NCBI GenBank assembly: GCA_944392285.1 | Contig: CALXWF010000027.1 | Span: forward strand, 1 to 59,668 | Reading direction: 5' to 3' | Source: an uncultured Alphaproteobacteria bacterium | GTDB taxonomy: Bacteria; Pseudomonadota; Alphaproteobacteria; RF32; CAG-239 | DNA length: 59,668 bases | In this document: one piece after another, positions 25,825-34,435 of the stretch | Position numbering within the stretch: the stretch's first letter is position 1 | Layout: every line of letters begins with the position of its first letter | Made by a program: the position numbers and the translations under genes | The notes under the pieces: model-generated | What the model was told of the DNA's origin: nothing | The model's input: only the letters and a program-made list of their open reading frames with translations | The model's database searches: none

Positions 25825-25842
25825 ATTTTTTGCAGAAATACT

Positions 25843-26232
25843 ATGAATTACTCAAGACAAAGGGAATTGATTTTAAAAGTATTAAAGGAAACACCTATTC
25901 ATCCGACAGCTGATGAAATCTATTCTGCTTTGAAAAAATATCTCCCAAACATCAGTCTGGCCACGGTTTACCGTAACCTAAACCAGCTGGCTCTTAACGG
26001 AGAAATTAAAAAAATTGAGAATTTGGAAACTTGTGCACATTTTGACCACAACATTCACAAGCACCATCATTTCATTTGCATTAAATGTAATAAGATTTAT
26101 GATATTCCGCAAGAAGTCAGCAAAGATATTGAAAAAAAGGTATCTTCTCTGACCGGACTGCAAGTAACCGGGCATAATATCTCTTTTCAGGGGATATGCA
26201 ACGCCTGCCAACATAAAAAAACAACACTTTAA
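25843..26232 (+). CDS. Fur-family peroxide/metal-responsive repressor (PerR-like)
   Basis: DNA-binding repressor of the Fur superfamily, 129 aa. The N-terminal winged helix contains HPTADEIYSALKK and the recognition helix ISLATVYRNLNQL. The C-terminal dimer and metal domain has a histidine-rich HFDHNIHKHHHF segment and two structural-zinc CxxC pairs (CIKC near residue 86, CNAC near 122). The HPTADEIY start and the rubrerythrin partner favour PerR over Fur, but metal identity cannot be read directly. There is no good Shine-Dalgarno. A Fur-like box just upstream suggests autoregulation. Rubrerythrin follows 14 bases after the stop. Confidence 0.88.
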   Translation: MNYSRQRELILKVLKETPIHPTADEIYSALKKYLPNISLATVYRNLNQLALNGEIKKIENLETCAHFDHNIHKHHHFICIKCNKIYDIPQEVSKDIEKKVSSLTGLQVTGHNISFQGICNACQHKKTTL

Positions 26233-26246
26233 CGGAGAATATAACA

Positions 26247-26786
26247 ATGGAACTCAAAGGTAGCAAAACAGAAAAAAACTTAATGGAAGCATTTGCCGGC
26301 GAATCAATGGCGCGCAACAAATATACTTACTATGCTTCAAAAGCCAAAAAAGAAGGCTACAACATCATTGCCGACAAATTTGAGCAAACAGCCAATAACG
26401 AAAAAGAACACGCCAAAATCTGGTTCAAACTTCTGCACGGCGGTGAAGTAGCCGACACCATGACCAACTTAAAAGATGCCGCTGCCGGTGAGAATTATGA
26501 ATGGACGGATATGTATGCCCGTATGGCGCGTGAAGCTCAAGAAGAAGGCTTTACCAAGATTGCCTTTTTATTTGAATCCGTTGCCAAAATTGAAAAAGGC
26601 CATGAAGAAAGATATCAGGCTCTGCTTGATTCTTTGTGCGAAGGCAAAATTTTTGAACGTCCGACCAAAGTTATTTGGGAATGCGCCAACTGCGGTCACC
26701 GCGTAGAGAGCCCCAAAGCTCCGGAAAAATGCCCGGTTTGCGATCACCCGCAAGCTTATTTCTTTGAACTGCAAGAACAATTTTAG
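26247..26786 (+). CDS. Rubrerythrin
   Basis: Non-heme iron peroxidase that reduces H2O2 in anaerobes. The N-terminal ferritin-like four-helix domain (1-140) holds the diiron Glu/His motifs (EAFAGESMARNKY, NNEKEHAKIW, EGFTKIAFLFESVAKIEKGHEERY). The C-terminal rubredoxin-like domain has two CxxC pairs (CANC and CPVC) for one iron. Length 179 aa is typical. CGGAG precedes the ATG. It is co-transcribed with the Fur-family repressor and closed by a terminator. A peroxidase paired with a PerR-type regulator is a classic anaerobe defence unit. Confidence 0.95.
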   Translation: MELKGSKTEKNLMEAFAGESMARNKYTYYASKAKKEGYNIIADKFEQTANNEKEHAKIWFKLLHGGEVADTMTNLKDAAAGENYEWTDMYARMAREAQEEGFTKIAFLFESVAKIEKGHEERYQALLDSLCEGKIFERPTKVIWECANCGHRVESPKAPEKCPVCDHPQAYFFELQEQF

Positions 26787-26807
26787 TTAGCAGAAAAGAT
26801 AAAACCA

Positions 26808-26839
26808 AAAAACACCGCCCTAACTTGGGCGGTGTTTTT
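26808..26839. terminator. Terminator after rubrerythrin
   Basis: A 13-bp stem AAAAACACCGCCC / GGGCGGTGTTTTT with a 6-base loop. Also usable by the convergent small membrane-protein gene. Confidence 0.9.
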
Positions 26840-26853
26840 GAATCAGCTCAGCC

Positions 26854-27108
26854 TTATTTTTCAGTTTCAGAATTTTCTTTTTCTCCAAGTTCAATATCTT
26901 TTTTCGGAGCTCTGACATAATTTCCGACGGCATTTTCAGCTGCATTAACCCCATCATTCACAAGTTTCCCGGCTCCTTCTTCCACATTACTGGCTACCTG
27001 CCCGACTGTTGACTTTGTCGTAATTTGTCCGTCAAAAATACCTTTACCGAGCAAATATACCGCAATTAAAACAATCAAATAAAGCAAATATTTCAAAAAG
27101 CTTCCCAT
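26854..27108 (-). CDS. Small membrane-anchored hypothetical protein (84 aa)
   Basis: One N-terminal membrane helix (residues 5-22, FLKYLLYLIVLIAVYLLG) followed by a polar, probably disordered or amphipathic tail with a VASNVEEGAGKLVNDGVNAAENAVGN-type heptad pattern split by glycines and an acidic C-terminus. A GGGG-containing ribosome site lies 7 bases before the ATG. Function unknown; the tail resembles small stress or envelope proteins but shows no diagnostic motif. Confidence 0.6.
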   Translation of the reverse strand: MGSFLKYLLYLIVLIAVYLLGKGIFDGQITTKSTVGQVASNVEEGAGKLVNDGVNAAENAVGNYVRAPKKDIELGEKENSETEK

Positions 27109-27277
27109 ATTTACCCCTCTTCTGTCTTAGATTAAACTATTTTCCTAAAATACATAATCATCAAAAAAAACAAATTCAATAAGCCCTCTCTGTCGTTTTT
27201 AATTTACATTAGACAAAATTTATGACAATATAACACCTGTCGAATAATTATTGTTAAATCATTAAAAACCAAAAAAT

Positions 27278-27847
27278 ATGAAAACAAAAAAATTTTTTTC
27301 CCTCATGATTTTGGGAATTGGGTTATTTTTAAGCTCCTGTTGCCACGACCACTATTGTGAAAACCCTTGGCGTTATGAAGATGAATATATTGATATCATC
27401 ACGCGTTACACGCTCAACGGTGAAGTTTCAACTTTTGCCGAATATCAATATGATTACCTCATTTTAGGAACCAGCCAAGAAAACACCTTTATTGTCATTG
27501 GTTTGGCAAACGAGGGACGTAACAACAATACCCCAAACGTACAAGAACGCGTTCTGCTGCCGCTTGACAAATTAGCTGATGAGATTGACTTTTTGAACCA
27601 AACATCTCCCTATCATTTTGACAATACGGTTGAACCTTGCATTTATGAAGGCGAGATTTATTGGCGAGTAAGTTGCAATGTCAGAGGCATTTATGCCCTT
27701 GTCAATCATTTTGGAAAATCTTTTATAGTAGAAACAGACTTCTACTATAATGAAAACATCCATTATGAATTTTTAAGCGAAATCGGTTTCCATTTTTGGA
27801 CACCGTTTAGCAAAAATTATTATCTGCGCTTAAGAAGCCAAAAATAA
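27278..27847 (+). CDS. Lipoprotein of unknown function (189 aa)
   Basis: Residues 1-21 are a lipoprotein signal peptide with a lipobox LSSC; the following residue is also Cys (CCHDHYC). The mature part is acidic and aromatic-rich, about 168 residues, likely beta-rich, with no recognisable domain. There is no Shine-Dalgarno; the leader is A-rich. It is followed at once by a bidirectional terminator. The gene stands alone with a 169-bp upstream gap in which I see no clear promoter. Confidence 0.65.
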   Translation: MKTKKFFSLMILGIGLFLSSCCHDHYCENPWRYEDEYIDIITRYTLNGEVSTFAEYQYDYLILGTSQENTFIVIGLANEGRNNNTPNVQERVLLPLDKLADEIDFLNQTSPYHFDNTVEPCIYEGEIYWRVSCNVRGIYALVNHFGKSFIVETDFYYNENIHYEFLSEIGFHFWTPFSKNYYLRLRSQK

Positions 27848-27881
27848 TAAAAAATCCCTCTCAAACGGAGGGATTTTTTAT
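27847..27881. terminator. Bidirectional terminator after the lipoprotein gene
   Basis: Stem AAAAAATCCCTC / GAGGGATTTTTT with a 7-base loop; shared with the convergent TPR gene ending at 27887. Confidence 0.9.
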
Positions 27882-27886
27882 TAAAG

Positions 27887-28843
27887 CTAATTTTCGGGCG
27901 CAGGCTTTGGCTCTGAAGGCGGAACCAACTCTTGCAAAGTTCCGACGGCCTTTTTGCGCTTAAGTTTATTCACAAACTTAATAGAGCGCTGAGCATCCCA
28001 TTTTTTCTTCCCTTCTTCGCGCTGAAAAATTTGTTTATAAACCTCAATTGCCTGATCAAACTCTGAAAGTTTGGTCAAACAACTGGCTAAACCGTCATAT
28101 AATTTATGGTGATAACGATTATTATTAATCATCTGCGCCTTTTTATAACACTTAAGCGCATCATTAAACTTCATCATTTTTTGATAAACGAAACCGATAC
28201 TTATCCACGCCTGAATCTCACGATTATCAATATTCAAAATTTTTGTAAAACATTTAATGGCGGAGTTATTATCACCCATCAGCTGATAAGTAACGCCGAC
28301 ACCGTTCCAGGCTTTGATATTATTTTTATCAGTGGATAAAACTTTTTTGAAAAAAGAAATCGCCCGCTCATATTGTTTGAGTTTTTGCAAAGTAACGGCA
28401 ATACTGAGCAGGGTTTGAACATGCTTATTATCAATTTTCATGGCCTGTTCCAAAACATCTAAGGCCTCTTTATATGAAAACATATGCTGCAGGGCAATAG
28501 CTTTACCGTTCAAGGCTTCCAACGAAGTAGGATCAATGGCAAAAGCCTGATCAAAGCATGCAATGGCATCTTTATACAAACCGCGCATACTCAAGGTAAC
28601 GCCCTTATTGTTTAACACCTCGACCGACTGCGGGTTCAAGGCCAATGCTTTATCAAAAAACTCAACCGCCTCAGTATAACGGCTCATTTTTTGAAAGGCA
28701 AAACCCTTACTGTTTAAGGCTTTCCAAGACTGCGGTTGCTCGGCGATAGCCACATCAAACTGTTCGACCGCCTCTTTATACAATCCTTGGTCGAGCATTT
28801 CTTGGCCTCTTTTATAGGCGCTGTTTTCATTCGATTTAACCAT
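27887..28843 (-). CDS. TPR-repeat protein (about eight repeats)
   Basis: A 318-aa cytosolic protein made almost wholly of tetratricopeptide repeats (ALNSKGFAFQKMSRYTEAVE and relatives, roughly every 34 residues). It ends in a basic linker and a Pro/Glu tail. The frame is open to 28900, but the ATG at 28843 is the one correctly spaced from AAAGAGA; the ATG at 28849 touches it. It lies 78 bases after the DUF58 gene and is the last member of a TPR-MoxR-DUF58-TPR group. TPR proteins accompany MoxR/DUF58/VWA systems in other bacteria, so a scaffold role is plausible. Confidence 0.75.
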   Translation of the reverse strand: MVKSNENSAYKRGQEMLDQGLYKEAVEQFDVAIAEQPQSWKALNSKGFAFQKMSRYTEAVEFFDKALALNPQSVEVLNNKGVTLSMRGLYKDAIACFDQAFAIDPTSLEALNGKAIALQHMFSYKEALDVLEQAMKIDNKHVQTLLSIAVTLQKLKQYERAISFFKKVLSTDKNNIKAWNGVGVTYQLMGDNNSAIKCFTKILNIDNREIQAWISIGFVYQKMMKFNDALKCYKKAQMINNNRYHHKLYDGLASCLTKLSEFDQAIEVYKQIFQREEGKKKWDAQRSIKFVNKLKRKKAVGTLQELVPPSEPKPAPEN

Positions 28844-28921
28844 ATTCATTCTCTTTTCAATTATAGTTACAGAATAATTTAGCTTAAAAGCTACCACCAA
28901 TAATCAAAAATGTCAAGATTC

Positions 28922-29875
28922 TCAGCCGATTTTTAGTTGTTTATACAAGGCAATATCCGTTCTCACCTCAATATAATGGCATAAAAACTTATGACAAAAA
29001 TCTTTAAGATTCGCTCTTTTTGCGGCAAAATAATTATGATAAGCCGTCCGAAAAACCTTTGGACGCGAATCAAAAACCAACCCCCTGCCCTTGTTTTCTA
29101 TCATATATTCACCGGCTTTGGGGGCCATTTCTTCCAAGATGTCAAAGACATGCACAAAATAAAGTCGAGCCTTGCGCGCCAAAGCTGCCAAATGCCGCTT
29201 GCTGTTATCTGTCATTTCGGCAAAATCACTGATAATAAAAACCGTGGCATGACTTTTGAGTGACTGTTGCAACAACTGCAAAGCCTTTGCCGCCGACACA
29301 GTGTCTTCAGCCGGCCTCTGCATAATATCTTTGGAGACTTCGGCAATTTTTTTCAAAATGGCAAGCAAACTGTTTTTATGATTTTGCGGCTTAAACAAAT
29401 AGCTTTCCCGCCCGTCAAAAATAATACAGCCGAATCGGTCTTTATTAGCCAAGCTGAGCCAGCCGAGCAAAGCTGCAATTTTAGCCGCCGAAACAGATTT
29501 TAATTCTTTTTTGGTACCAAAGAGCATTTTGGGTGACAAATCAAGAAAGACATAGATTTCTCTGTCTTTTTCTTCGGCATAAAGTTTGGTATAAGGTTTA
29601 AGTTTTCTGGCCGTTACTCGCCAATCAATATCACGCACGTCATCGCCGAAATTATAAGCTCTGATTTCTTCAAACTCCATACCTCGACCCTTAAAAGCCG
29701 ACTTAACGTCTCCGGCCTGTTGAGAAGTTGCAAGCCGCACATTAAGTTCCCGAATATAAGCGGCATTTTTACGCTCGGCAATGAGTTCATCAATGGTTGC
29801 AAACAAACCGCCGCCGTTTTTAATCGCTGCCTGCTTCTTAAAAATGCGTGCTTTAATGTTTTCTAAAATAACCAT
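28922..29875 (-). CDS. DUF58-domain protein
   Basis: A 317-aa soluble protein with the DUF58 signature in the middle (GRGMEFEEIRAYNFGDDVRDIDWRVTAR, about 63-90), followed by a von-Willebrand-A-like fold (VFLDLSPKML; VFIISDFAEM). DUF58 proteins are almost always coupled to MoxR ATPases and thought to work in protein-complex maturation. This one lacks the N-terminal membrane helices of larger DUF58 proteins. It follows moxR, separated by a 152-bp gap that forms a long imperfect hairpin. Confidence 0.88.
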   Translation of the reverse strand: MVILENIKARIFKKQAAIKNGGGLFATIDELIAERKNAAYIRELNVRLATSQQAGDVKSAFKGRGMEFEEIRAYNFGDDVRDIDWRVTARKLKPYTKLYAEEKDREIYVFLDLSPKMLFGTKKELKSVSAAKIAALLGWLSLANKDRFGCIIFDGRESYLFKPQNHKNSLLAILKKIAEVSKDIMQRPAEDTVSAAKALQLLQQSLKSHATVFIISDFAEMTDNSKRHLAALARKARLYFVHVFDILEEMAPKAGEYMIENKGRGLVFDSRPKVFRTAYHNYFAAKRANLKDFCHKFLCHYIEVRTDIALYKQLKIG

Positions 29876-29906
29876 GTCTTATCTCGATTCAAAAAACACC
29901 CCCCAA

Positions 29907-30025
29907 AAAACTTGAAGAACAAGGCGAGTAGAGTAATTTCCTGCGGTGAAAAATTTTAGCGTACAAAAGTATATAAATTTTTGAGACCGCGCAAAATTGC
30001 TCTAATCACCCGTTATGCAAGTTTT
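29907..30025. repeat. 119-nt imperfect inverted repeat between moxR and the DUF58 gene
   Basis: The whole gap can fold on itself. Outer arms AAAACTTG / CAAGTTTT (29907-29914 with 30018-30025), then GGCGAGT / AATCACC with two mismatches, AGAGTAATTT / AAATTGCTCT with one G-U pair, GCGGT / ACCGC, AAAAATTT / AAATTTTT and a TAC-AAAA-GTA tip. It is far longer than a terminator and has no coding potential. It may be a miniature palindromic mobile element or a structured mRNA region. Confidence 0.65.
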
Positions 30026-30027
30026 CA

Positions 30028-30990
30028 TCATGGTAACGGAACAGCTGACAACAGGCGCGATATTACCTCATCTGTCGTCATACCTTCGGCCTGAGCCTCA
30101 AACGTCAAAATAATTCTGTGGCGCAAAATATCATAAATCACGTCATGAATATCTTCAGGCGTAACAAAATCACGCCCGTTAAGCCAAGCATTGATTTTGG
30201 CGCATCTGTCAAGCGCAATGGTTGCACGCGGACTGGCTCCATATTGGACATAACCGGCAAGCTGATTGTCATAACGTTCCGGATGTCTGGTGGCAACAAT
30301 AAGCTGCACCAAATATTCCTCAACGGCCTCACTGGTATGAACCGACAAGACCTCGGTTCTGGCAGCTAAAATATCTTCTATCTGCAATTTGGCAAAACCG
30401 CTCTGCGGCGCTTGAGCCACCTCACCGCGCACCAAATTAAGAATTTTTTTCTCAACCGCGGCATCGGGTTGGTCAATTTTAATATACATCAAAAAGCGGT
30501 CAAGCTGAGCTTCGGGCAAATTATAAGTTCCCTCATGTTCGATAGGGTTTTGGGTTGCCATAACCATAAAGAGCTGGGGCAAGACATAACGCTTACCGCC
30601 GACGCTGACTTGTCTTTCTGCCATTGCTTCAAGCAATGCCGACTGCACCTTTGCCGGCGCACGGTTAATTTCATCAGCCAGAATCAAATTAGCAAAAACC
30701 GGCCCTTTTCGAAACTCAAATTCTCCCTTTTGTGCCACGTAAATTTCGCTTCCGGTAATATCAGACGGCAACAAATCAGGCGTAAACTGAATACGATTAT
30801 ATTCAGCACTGACGGAATCGGCCAAAGTTTTAATTGCTTTGGTTTTGGCCAACCCCGGAGCCCCTTCGACCAAAGCATGACCGTCTGCCAACATGGTAAT
30901 CAGCAACTTTTTGGTCAAATCTTCCTGACCGATAATTTTAGAATCTAAAAAGTTTTTTAAGCCGATAATTTTTTCTTTAATTTCTGACAT
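30028..30990 (-). CDS. MoxR-family AAA+ ATPase
   Basis: A 320-aa AAA+ chaperone-like ATPase. Walker A is the MoxR type GAPGLAKTKAI (near residue 40), Walker B LILADEINRAPAKVQSALLEAM (near 105), and sensor 1 lies in MVMATQNPIEHEGTYNLPEAQLDRFLM. A C-terminal lid (AAA_lid_2) follows. MoxR proteins are thought to remodel or insert cofactors into partner complexes. It lies 12 bases after an upstream TPR gene and before the DUF58 gene. Confidence 0.93.
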   Translation of the reverse strand: MSEIKEKIIGLKNFLDSKIIGQEDLTKKLLITMLADGHALVEGAPGLAKTKAIKTLADSVSAEYNRIQFTPDLLPSDITGSEIYVAQKGEFEFRKGPVFANLILADEINRAPAKVQSALLEAMAERQVSVGGKRYVLPQLFMVMATQNPIEHEGTYNLPEAQLDRFLMYIKIDQPDAAVEKKILNLVRGEVAQAPQSGFAKLQIEDILAARTEVLSVHTSEAVEEYLVQLIVATRHPERYDNQLAGYVQYGASPRATIALDRCAKINAWLNGRDFVTPEDIHDVIYDILRHRIILTFEAQAEGMTTDEVISRLLSAVPLP

Positions 30991-31002
30991 ATTTCAGCAC
31001 CT

Positions 31003-31944
31003 CTACAAATTGGCAATACGGTTCAAAAAGGTATGATACTCGTCTAAAACCACGCGTTTCATGGTTTCATTACCCAGAAAATCAAACAAATCCACTGCCC
31101 GTTTATAATGACGTTTGGCGCGTTCAAAATCCCCTTGTGCTCTATCAAAAGCCTCAACCCTTGCCAAATAGAGCAAAGCTTCGGCCTCGGCAAAATGATG
31201 CGCCAATTTTCCGTATAAATAAACTGATTTCATTAAGGCTTTGCGCGCATTTTCAATATCGCGAATAATATAGCGCAAACAGCCGATAGCTGACAAAGCG
31301 CTGGCCTCACCGAGCAAATCGCCGTTTTCACGATACAGCATTCTGCATCTTTCCAAGACCTCATGAGCCTCTTCATATTTTTTTTGTTTCATATAAATTC
31401 TGGCAATCGCCCGCAGAGAAGCCGCTTCTTTAAGGCCGATTCCGTCCGTGCGGAATAATTCAGAAGCTTTTTTATAAGCCTCCAAAGCCTCGGCTTCTTT
31501 GTTTTGCACCATTAAGACATAGGCCTCTTGCTCATAGGCATCTCCGAGCAAATCATGACTGTTATTTGCCTCAAGAACTTCTTGGGCTTTTTGGGTTGTT
31601 TGCAAGGCCTTTGCCAACTCTCCCTCATCGGCATAAACTTTGGCAAGTTTAATTAAAATATCGCCATAAGTATTTTGTGCAAAATCTTTATGTTTAACCA
31701 AGTCGGCCGCGACTTTTAACACCTCTGCCGCACGAGAAAAATTATCCAAACTAAGTTCAAGTTCCCCGAGTCGGGTTAAGGCAAAAGCCTCTCCTTCGAC
31801 ATCGTCTTTTTGGTGATATAATCCGGCGGATTTTTCATATTTTGCGGCTGCTTCATCATATTTTCCGGCTTTCCAGAGGTCATCACCTTCCTGAAAAACA
31901 CTTGCGGCTTCGGTAACAAATTTTCCTTGAGAGGTTCTGGGCAT
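31003..31944 (-). CDS. TPR-repeat protein upstream of moxR
   Basis: A 313-aa cytosolic protein with consecutive TPR-like helix pairs from about residue 18 to 280 (DLWKAGKYDEAAAKYEKSAG; EAFALTRLGELELSLDNFSRAAE). AAAGGAG lies 9-10 bases before the ATG. It is the first gene of the operon and differs in sequence from the TPR protein at the operon's other end. Partner unknown, but its position suggests it works with MoxR/DUF58. Confidence 0.78.
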   Translation of the reverse strand: MPRTSQGKFVTEAASVFQEGDDLWKAGKYDEAAAKYEKSAGLYHQKDDVEGEAFALTRLGELELSLDNFSRAAEVLKVAADLVKHKDFAQNTYGDILIKLAKVYADEGELAKALQTTQKAQEVLEANNSHDLLGDAYEQEAYVLMVQNKEAEALEAYKKASELFRTDGIGLKEAASLRAIARIYMKQKKYEEAHEVLERCRMLYRENGDLLGEASALSAIGCLRYIIRDIENARKALMKSVYLYGKLAHHFAEAEALLYLARVEAFDRAQGDFERAKRHYKRAVDLFDFLGNETMKRVVLDEYHTFLNRIANL

Positions 31945-32021
31945 AATTAAAAACTCCTTTGCAAAAGACTATTAATATTATATATATTGCTTAAGCTTAA
32001 AAAAAACAAGAAGTAATAAAA

Positions 32022-34361
32022 ATGGATGAAATATTTGATTTAGAAGAACCGCAAACTTATGACAACATCAGCAAACTGACGCCGAGTTTTCCTTGGTTGG
32101 AAATGCTCAATCCCGAACAGCGTCAGGCTGTTGAAACCACCGAAGGTCCCGTTTTGGTTTTATCGGGAGCCGGCACCGGCAAAACCAAGGTTTTGACCAC
32201 GCGTTTGGCCTATATTTTGGCACGTCGCCTGGCCAACCCGTGGAATTGTTTGGTTGTCACTTTTACCAACCGCGCCGCCCGTGAAATGAAAGAACGCGTT
32301 CAAGGCCTCATCGGTGACATGGCATCATCTGTCTGGCTCGGCACTTTTCACGGTGTCTGTGTCAAAATCTTACAACGCCACGCCGAGCTTGTCGGTCTGC
32401 ACAACAACTTTACCATTTTAGGCGAAGACGACCAAAAACGTCTGATAAAACAAATTCTGGAAGCTGAAGGCATTGACACAAAAAAATATCCGCCTCAGGC
32501 GATTCTTGATAAAATAAGCCGCTGGAAAGATAAAGGTTTAACCGTTGATAAAATCGGCAGTGAATTTAAGGAAACTGTCGTCACCCACGTTTATAAACTC
32601 TACCAAGCCAGACTCTTGGAGCTCAACTGTGTAGATTTCGGCGACATCATTTTATATTCACTCAATATTTTGCTGTCCAATCCCGATATTTTGGCAGATT
32701 ATCAAGAGCGCTTCAAATATATTATGGTAGATGAGTATCAAGACACCAACGTCACCCAATATCTGCTCATTCGATTATTATCGCAAAAATATCGCAACCT
32801 ATGTTGCGTCGGTGATGACGATCAATCCATTTATTCTTGGCGAGGTGCCGAAATTGAAAATATTTTACGTTTTGGTAAAGACTTTACCGATGCCAAGACC
32901 ATAAGATTAGAGCGCAACTACCGCTCAACCGCCAACATTTTGGCCGCGGCCTCAAACCTCATCAGCCACAATCAAGGACGTTTGGGCAAAACCTTAAAAG
33001 TAGCTGAAAACAGTCCGGCCCAACAATGTGAAAACAGTAAAATTAAAATCATCAGCACCTACAGCGGCGAAGAAGAAGCTCAATATGTTGCCGAACAAAT
33101 TGAAAATTTGCACCGCATGGGAGAATCTTATGCCCAAATGGCCGTACTGGTTCGCACGGCGTTTCAAACCCGTGAGTTTGAAGAAAAATTCATTGCCGAG
33201 GCGATTCCCTATCAAGTAATCGGCGGCCCGAAGTTTTATGAACGCGCCGAAATCAGAGATGCCTTGGCTTATTTTCGGGTTGTTTTACAACCTCATGATG
33301 ATTTGGCTTTAGAACGCATCATTAACAAACCGGCACGCGGTATCGGCGCCAAATCGGTTGAAAAATTTCAAACCGAAGCGCGCGACCACCATCTGTCCAT
33401 GTATATGGCTATTGAAAAGATGTTACAAGAAGGCGCCATCAGCGGCAAAAGCAAAACCGCCCTATCCATGTTAATGAAACAATTTGCGGAATGGCGGCAA
33501 ATGTTAAACGTTTTGCCCCCTGATGAACTGGCATCCCAAATTCTTGAAGACTGCGGCTATTTTGAGATGCTCAAAAACGACAAATCGGTTGAAGCCCCCG
33601 GCCGCATTGAAAACCTCAAAGAACTTATCGGTGTTTTGGGAGATAAAGAAAAATATCCCACACTTGCCGCTTTTATGGAACATGTCAGCCTGGTAATGGA
33701 TAAAGACGATGTTTTAGACTCAAACAAAGTCATGCTCATTACCCTACACTCTGCCAAAGGCTTAGAATTTGACACTGTCTTCCTGCCCGGTTGGGAAGAA
33801 GGCTTGTTTCCACACCAACGCAGCTTAGATGAAAACGGCAGCGAAGCTCTGGAAGAAGAACGCCGCCTGGCCTATGTCGCCATTACCCGCGCCAAGAAAA
33901 AACTCTACATTTTAACCGCGCTCAACCGTCGCATTTACGGACAATGGCAAAACAACATTCCCTCGCGTTTTATTAATGAGCTGCCGCCTGAGAACATTGA
34001 AATCTGCAACCAATCTGCCAGATATTTCACCTCGGATTACCCGTCATCAAACTCCGGCAAAAACTTCTGGGGCGTAAAGAAAACAAACATCCGTGAATAT
34101 AAAGACAGTGATCGTTTTACCTACACCAGAGAATATGACACGGATTATGATGCCGCCGAAGACACTTGGTCCGGCAACATTTATCAAGCCAAGCAAGCAG
34201 CCAAAAATGCTTTGAGCAACACGCCGACCGGCACCAAAGTTTATCACCAAACTTTCGGTTACGGCAAAGTCATGGCCGTTGACGGCAACAAACTTGAAAT
34301 TTTCTTTGAAAACTATGGGCATAAGAGGCTAATGAAAGACTATGTCAAAAAAGTCGGATAA
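32022..34361 (+). CDS. UvrD/PcrA-type ATP-dependent DNA helicase
   Basis: SF1A 3'-5' helicase for repair and removal of RecA or stalled complexes. The 779-aa protein carries the Q motif (LNPEQRQAVETTEGP), Walker A (LSGAGTGKTKVLTTRL), motif II (IMVDEYQDTN), motif III (GDDDQSIYSWRGAE), motif IV (LERNYRS), motif V (VMLITLHSAKGLEFD) and motif VI (EERRLAYVAITRAKK). The C-terminal tail (VYHQTFGYGKVMAVDGNKLEIFF) is the Tudor-like RNA-polymerase-binding domain of PcrA/UvrD. UvrD and PcrA names are not distinguishable from motifs alone. Confidence 0.95.
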   Translation: MDEIFDLEEPQTYDNISKLTPSFPWLEMLNPEQRQAVETTEGPVLVLSGAGTGKTKVLTTRLAYILARRLANPWNCLVVTFTNRAAREMKERVQGLIGDMASSVWLGTFHGVCVKILQRHAELVGLHNNFTILGEDDQKRLIKQILEAEGIDTKKYPPQAILDKISRWKDKGLTVDKIGSEFKETVVTHVYKLYQARLLELNCVDFGDIILYSLNILLSNPDILADYQERFKYIMVDEYQDTNVTQYLLIRLLSQKYRNLCCVGDDDQSIYSWRGAEIENILRFGKDFTDAKTIRLERNYRSTANILAAASNLISHNQGRLGKTLKVAENSPAQQCENSKIKIISTYSGEEEAQYVAEQIENLHRMGESYAQMAVLVRTAFQTREFEEKFIAEAIPYQVIGGPKFYERAEIRDALAYFRVVLQPHDDLALERIINKPARGIGAKSVEKFQTEARDHHLSMYMAIEKMLQEGAISGKSKTALSMLMKQFAEWRQMLNVLPPDELASQILEDCGYFEMLKNDKSVEAPGRIENLKELIGVLGDKEKYPTLAAFMEHVSLVMDKDDVLDSNKVMLITLHSAKGLEFDTVFLPGWEEGLFPHQRSLDENGSEALEEERRLAYVAITRAKKKLYILTALNRRIYGQWQNNIPSRFINELPPENIEICNQSARYFTSDYPSSNSGKNFWGVKKTNIREYKDSDRFTYTREYDTDYDAAEDTWSGNIYQAKQAAKNALSNTPTGTKVYHQTFGYGKVMAVDGNKLEIFFENYGHKRLMKDYVKKVG

Positions 34362-34435
34362 AAAAGCCCAAACCACCCATTGTTTTTAAAAGGACAAAGG
34401 TTATATTTCACGAAAAAAACAAACGGAGAATTCTA

